A stretch of 64,000 nucleotides of DNA from Lacipirellulaceae bacterium (lineage in GTDB: Bacteria > Planctomycetota > Planctomycetia > Pirellulales > Lacipirellulaceae): contig JAVJRG010000012.1 of the NCBI GenBank assembly GCA_040218535.1, positions 248,001 through 312,000 on the forward strand, in the 5' to 3' direction. Under the pieces are notes generated by a model. That model ran no database searches and was not told the DNA's origin. It saw nothing but the letters and a program-made list of their open reading frames with translations. Made by a program: the position numbers and the translations under genes. Shown here one piece after another: positions 61,166 to 64,000 of the stretch; the first letter of the stretch is position 1, and every line of letters starts with the position of its first letter.

Positions 61166-64000
61166 TCACTCACTTATCACGTCGGTTGGTTCCTCAACTT
61201 CCACTGGTGGCGGGAAGAACTCGTTGAAGCGGCTACGCACCGTGCGGAAAACTTGCTCCGCTTCGACGGCCAACGCCGCAGCATTCTCGTAGCCCAACAG
61301 CATGGCCAAGCGTGCCAGCTCTTTGTTATCGTCGGGAAACTCGTGGCGCCCGGGAGAATTCATTAACCGTATGCGAGACTCAACGACCCGTTGGAAACGA
61401 TAAGCTTTGCTCAAGAGATCTGCCGTCTCGAGAGTCAAGAGTTTCGCCGCAGCGAGTGCTTCAAGTGCTTTGAGCGTATTCGGCTGGCGGATTTCAGGGC
61501 GGTTTTCACCATGCTTTAATTGCAACATCTGGACGACGAACTCAGTATCCATCGTCCCGCCCGGGGCTCGTTTCAGGTTCCTTTCGGACGCAGACTCTTC
61601 GAGCTTTGAGCGCATCTGGCGGATCGACTCAATGTCGTCTTCCGCAAACGGCTGGCCATAAATCGATTGGTGAATCACCGCCTCGGTCCGCCTGACGGCT
61701 TGCTCAGAGGAGGTCAGTACGCGAGCTTTGCATAACGCCAATCGCTCCCAAAGCTGACCCTTGCCACTATCGAAGTACTCTCGGAAGGAGTCCAACGAGA
61801 CTGCTAGCCGACCGTTACGTCCTGTGGGACGGAGTCGTGGATCCACTTCGTAGAGCTGACCTTGCGGGCCGAACTGATTCACCTTCTGGATAATTCGCTG
61901 AGATAGCTCCCCAAAAAAGTGGCTATTCGTCGTTGATTGGACGCCACGGTGTGTCGGTACCGTTTCGCCTTCTGCTTCGTAAAGGAAAACAAGATCCAAA
62001 TCGCTGTGGAAGTTCGGCTCGCTGCCACCGAGTTTGCCGATCGCGACCACGACCAGTTCACAACGTTGGCCCAATCGGTCTAGCGGAAGACTCCAGGGGG
62101 TGATCTCTGCGGCAATCGACTCATCTTGACAGACCGCTTCGGGAAGGTCAGCAGCGATCCGTGGCTCGCCGAATTTTTCAATCAGTGCTTCGTATTCCGT
62201 CGCGATGACTTTCTTGAGGCAGACTTCTGCCGTATCGGAGAGCGCTTGGTGCGTCGCGTGAATGGCATCTTTGCCGAGGATGTCGCGGACGCCGATTCGC
62301 AAATGCTGCGAGGCTTTGAAGCTGTGGAGAATTGGCGCTAGCGACTCGGCTCCTTTGGCTAATTCGGCAAGTGACTGCTCGATGCGTTGGTAATCCGGCA
62401 ATTTGCTAGTCACTAGGCTATCGGTGAGCTCGTCGATCATACCGGGGTTCGTCGTGAGAATGCCCGTCAAATAAGGGCAAGCAGCGCACAGAGTCACGTA
62501 AAGGTTCATCGAGGGATGATTCTCGCTGAACAACTCCCAGAGTGCTCCTTTACCGCCGAGAGAATCGCTCACACGGCTTAGCGCGATCAGCGTCGCATCG
62601 GGATCGGGAGTATCCGTGATGGCGGTGAGCAGACGCGGTGCGATTGAAGCGAGAAACAACCGACAACGGCGTGTCGATAAGAAGGGAATGGTCTCCGTGG
62701 CCAGCGACATCAGATGCTCGTAGGCTACCTGAGGGTCGCGGAACGGGTAACGTCCTAGGACCAGATCAATAGTTTCTTCGCTGGGGTCTGGATCGTTGAC
62801 GAGATCGACTTCAGGCTGTTGATCGACACTATCCTCGAAAGCATCGTGGAGCAAATGATCGAGAATGCGGCGATTCTCCGCTGTTCTAAGATCATAGTCC
62901 TGCTGGAACAGGGAGCGTGCGGTTTCTGTCGGAGTTGATTCGTAGCCGAGTCGGCGGGCGAGCTTCTGCAACTCTTCGCGACTCATGGGCAGTTCGTGCG
63001 TCTGCAGATCGAACATAATTTGCAGACGATGCTCGACCTGCCGTAGGAAACGATAGTTTGCATCCAAGATGCTGCGTTCCTGATCGGTCAAGCACCCGGC
63101 TTGAGTGAGCTGGCTGATGGCTTCCAGGGTGTTCCCGGTGCGCACACCAGGGATCGCTCCTCCATTGAGCAATTGTAGAAACTGGATCACAAATTCGATA
63201 TCTCGGATACCACCGTGACCCGTCTTGACGTTCGTGTGGGTCACGCCCTGATGATCGGCCCGCTTCTCGATACGTCGTTTGAGCGACTGGATTCCCGAAA
63301 TATCCGCCAAGCTAAGATAGCGCCGATAAACCCACGGCTTAAGTAATTTGAGGAACTGCTCGCCGAGTTCGAGTTCTCCGGCAATGACACGTGCTTTGAC
63401 GTAGGCCTGCCGCTCCCATGTCCGACCACGGAGATCGTAATAAGCGAGCGCCGCGTCGACATCCATGCTGAGAGGGGCCCGCTTTCCTTCAGGCCTGAGT
63501 CGCATATCCACGCGATAAGATGCCCCCGAGTCGGTCGACGTCAGTAGGTGGATCAAACGTTGTGCAACTTCGTGTGCAAACTGGTCGGCCGCACTTGGGG
63601 AAGTTCCCGCAGGGTGACTGTGGATAATGATCAGATCGATATCACTGGAGTAGTTCAGCTCTTGGCCGCCCAGTTTCCCAAGTGCCAGAATCGAAATCTG
63701 AGGAGCCGTGCCAGGGAACTGGATTCGATTGGCGTGCTCTCGCAATGCGTAGGAAAGGGCTGCCTCGACACTGGCATCGGCCACGTGGGAGATTTGCCGA
63801 GTGACTTGATCGATCGGATGGTCAGCAACGATGTCTCCATAGGCAATCCTGAGAATCTCACGTCTTTTGAATCGCCGCAAATGGGCGATCACTTCCTCAT
63901 CAGATTCCAGTTTCTCAACGTCGGCAACCAACTCTTCAACAATCTTGTCACGCGCGTAGGGTAACCCTTCGGTCATTCGCAACAAGTCGTAGCTTTCTGG
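61166..64000 (-). CDS. glnE: Glutamine synthetase adenylyltransferase/adenylyl-removing enzyme, N-terminus cut by window
   Basis: About 944 codons are visible; the frame is open to the window edge. In E. coli the conserved RFRNREMLRIAWRD-type helix lies around residue 100, whereas here the match (HLRRFKRREILRIAYGD) is only about 46 codons after the first possible TTG, so the real start is beyond base 64000. Two nucleotidyltransferase domains are present: GKLGGQELNYSSDIDLIIIH (adenylyl-removing half) and GKLGGSEPNFHSDLDLVFL (adenylyltransferase half). Each has the D-x-D metal pair. The enzyme adds or removes AMP on glutamine synthetase in response to PII. PII is encoded convergently 27 bp away. 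Confidence 0.93.
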   Translation of the reverse strand, partial: PESYDLLRMTEGLPYARDKIVEELVADVEKLESDEEVIAHLRRFKRREILRIAYGDIVADHPIDQVTRQISHVADASVEAALSYALREHANRIQFPGTAPQISILALGKLGGQELNYSSDIDLIIIHSHPAGTSPSAADQFAHEVAQRLIHLLTSTDSGASYRVDMRLRPEGKRAPLSMDVDAALAYYDLRGRTWERQAYVKARVIAGELELGEQFLKLLKPWVYRRYLSLADISGIQSLKRRIEKRADHQGVTHTNVKTGHGGIRDIEFVIQFLQLLNGGAIPGVRTGNTLEAISQLTQAGCLTDQERSILDANYRFLRQVEHRLQIMFDLQTHELPMSREELQKLARRLGYESTPTETARSLFQQDYDLRTAENRRILDHLLHDAFEDSVDQQPEVDLVNDPDPSEETIDLVLGRYPFRDPQVAYEHLMSLATETIPFLSTRRCRLFLASIAPRLLTAITDTPDPDATLIALSRVSDSLGGKGALWELFSENHPSMNLYVTLCAACPYLTGILTTNPGMIDELTDSLVTSKLPDYQRIEQSLAELAKGAESLAPILHSFKASQHLRIGVRDILGKDAIHATHQALSDTAEVCLKKVIATEYEALIEKFGEPRIAADLPEAVCQDESIAAEITPWSLPLDRLGQRCELVVVAIGKLGGSEPNFHSDLDLVFLYEAEGETVPTHRGVQSTTNSHFFGELSQRIIQKVNQFGPQGQLYEVDPRLRPTGRNGRLAVSLDSFREYFDSGKGQLWERLALCKARVLTSSEQAVRRTEAVIHQSIYGQPFAEDDIESIRQMRSKLEESASERNLKRAPGGTMDTEFVVQMLQLKHGENRPEIRQPNTLKALEALAAAKLLTLETADLLSKAYRFQRVVESRIRLMNSPGRHEFPDDNKELARLAMLLGYENAAALAVEAEQVFRTVRSRFNEFFPPPVEVEEPTDVISE

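Overview
This 64 kb window looks like chromosomal DNA of a planctomycete, probably of the Pirellulales. That assignment is an inference. It rests on the mixture of families: futalosine-route menaquinone genes, an alpha2-type glycyl-tRNA synthetase, a DUF4914 protein, GAF-HlyD and M50-HlyD adaptor proteins, many secreted proteins of lineage-restricted type, weak or absent Shine-Dalgarno sites, frequent TTG/GTG starts, and short intergenic gaps packed with palindromic repeats. No rRNA, tRNA, CRISPR array, prophage or plasmid function was seen.

Layout. 1-8.4 kb: a partial PhoD-like phosphatase, a DinG-type helicase, thiS-thiG, a zinc metalloprotease, a BI-1 family membrane protein and a lipoprotein. 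8.4-12.6 kb (minus strand): a menaquinone cluster read ubiE/menG, four-helix-bundle gene, ubiX-like, ubiA-like, mqnE. 12.8-20.3 kb: ComB-like phosphatase, glyS, a zinc-ribbon membrane protein, a LysM protein with a degenerate L,D-transpeptidase-like tail, DUF1499-like and DUF2617-like proteins, an alpha/beta hydrolase. 20.3-31.2 kb: TPR protein, response regulator, GxxExxY gene, glyA, secreted HExxH protein, a 1197-residue AsmA-like protein, a membrane protein. 31.2-32.1 kb: a RAYT-type (IS200-like Y1) transposase in a nest of repeats. 32.2-44.3 kb: secretin-N-domain-like protein, GH36-type alpha-galactosidase, DUF4914 protein, then a minus-strand operon GAF-HlyD / HlyD / PqqD-like-M50-HlyD. 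44.6-50.8 kb: infA, a secreted protein, ACT-domain protein, ferredoxin, sugar-phosphate isomerase-like protein, an orphan DNA methyltransferase, a retropepsin-like protease. 50.9-57.8 kb: a translation-centred block with rlmN, epmB, efp and epmA (a full EF-P beta-lysylation set), enclosing lemA and an M48 peptidase. 57.8-64 kb: tag, thyA-folA, a small conserved protein, a 2Fe-2S ferredoxin, PII and a partial glnE.

The most unusual feature is not a single gene but the intergenic repeats. More than twenty gaps hold inverted-repeat units of several unrelated families. Two families occur here as pairs of nearly equal length (115/116 bp and 316/317 bp). Hairpin stems differ between copies by compensating changes. 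Some arms begin with GTAG, the tetranucleotide that marks REP elements mobilised by RAYT transposases, and a RAYT lies in the window inside related repeats. Two small genes of unknown function (four-helix-bundle and GxxExxY) sit inside ~490 bp cassettes bounded by ~30 bp inverted repeats that exactly fill the gap between two housekeeping genes. In at least five places a repeat arm supplies the stop codon of the neighbouring gene.
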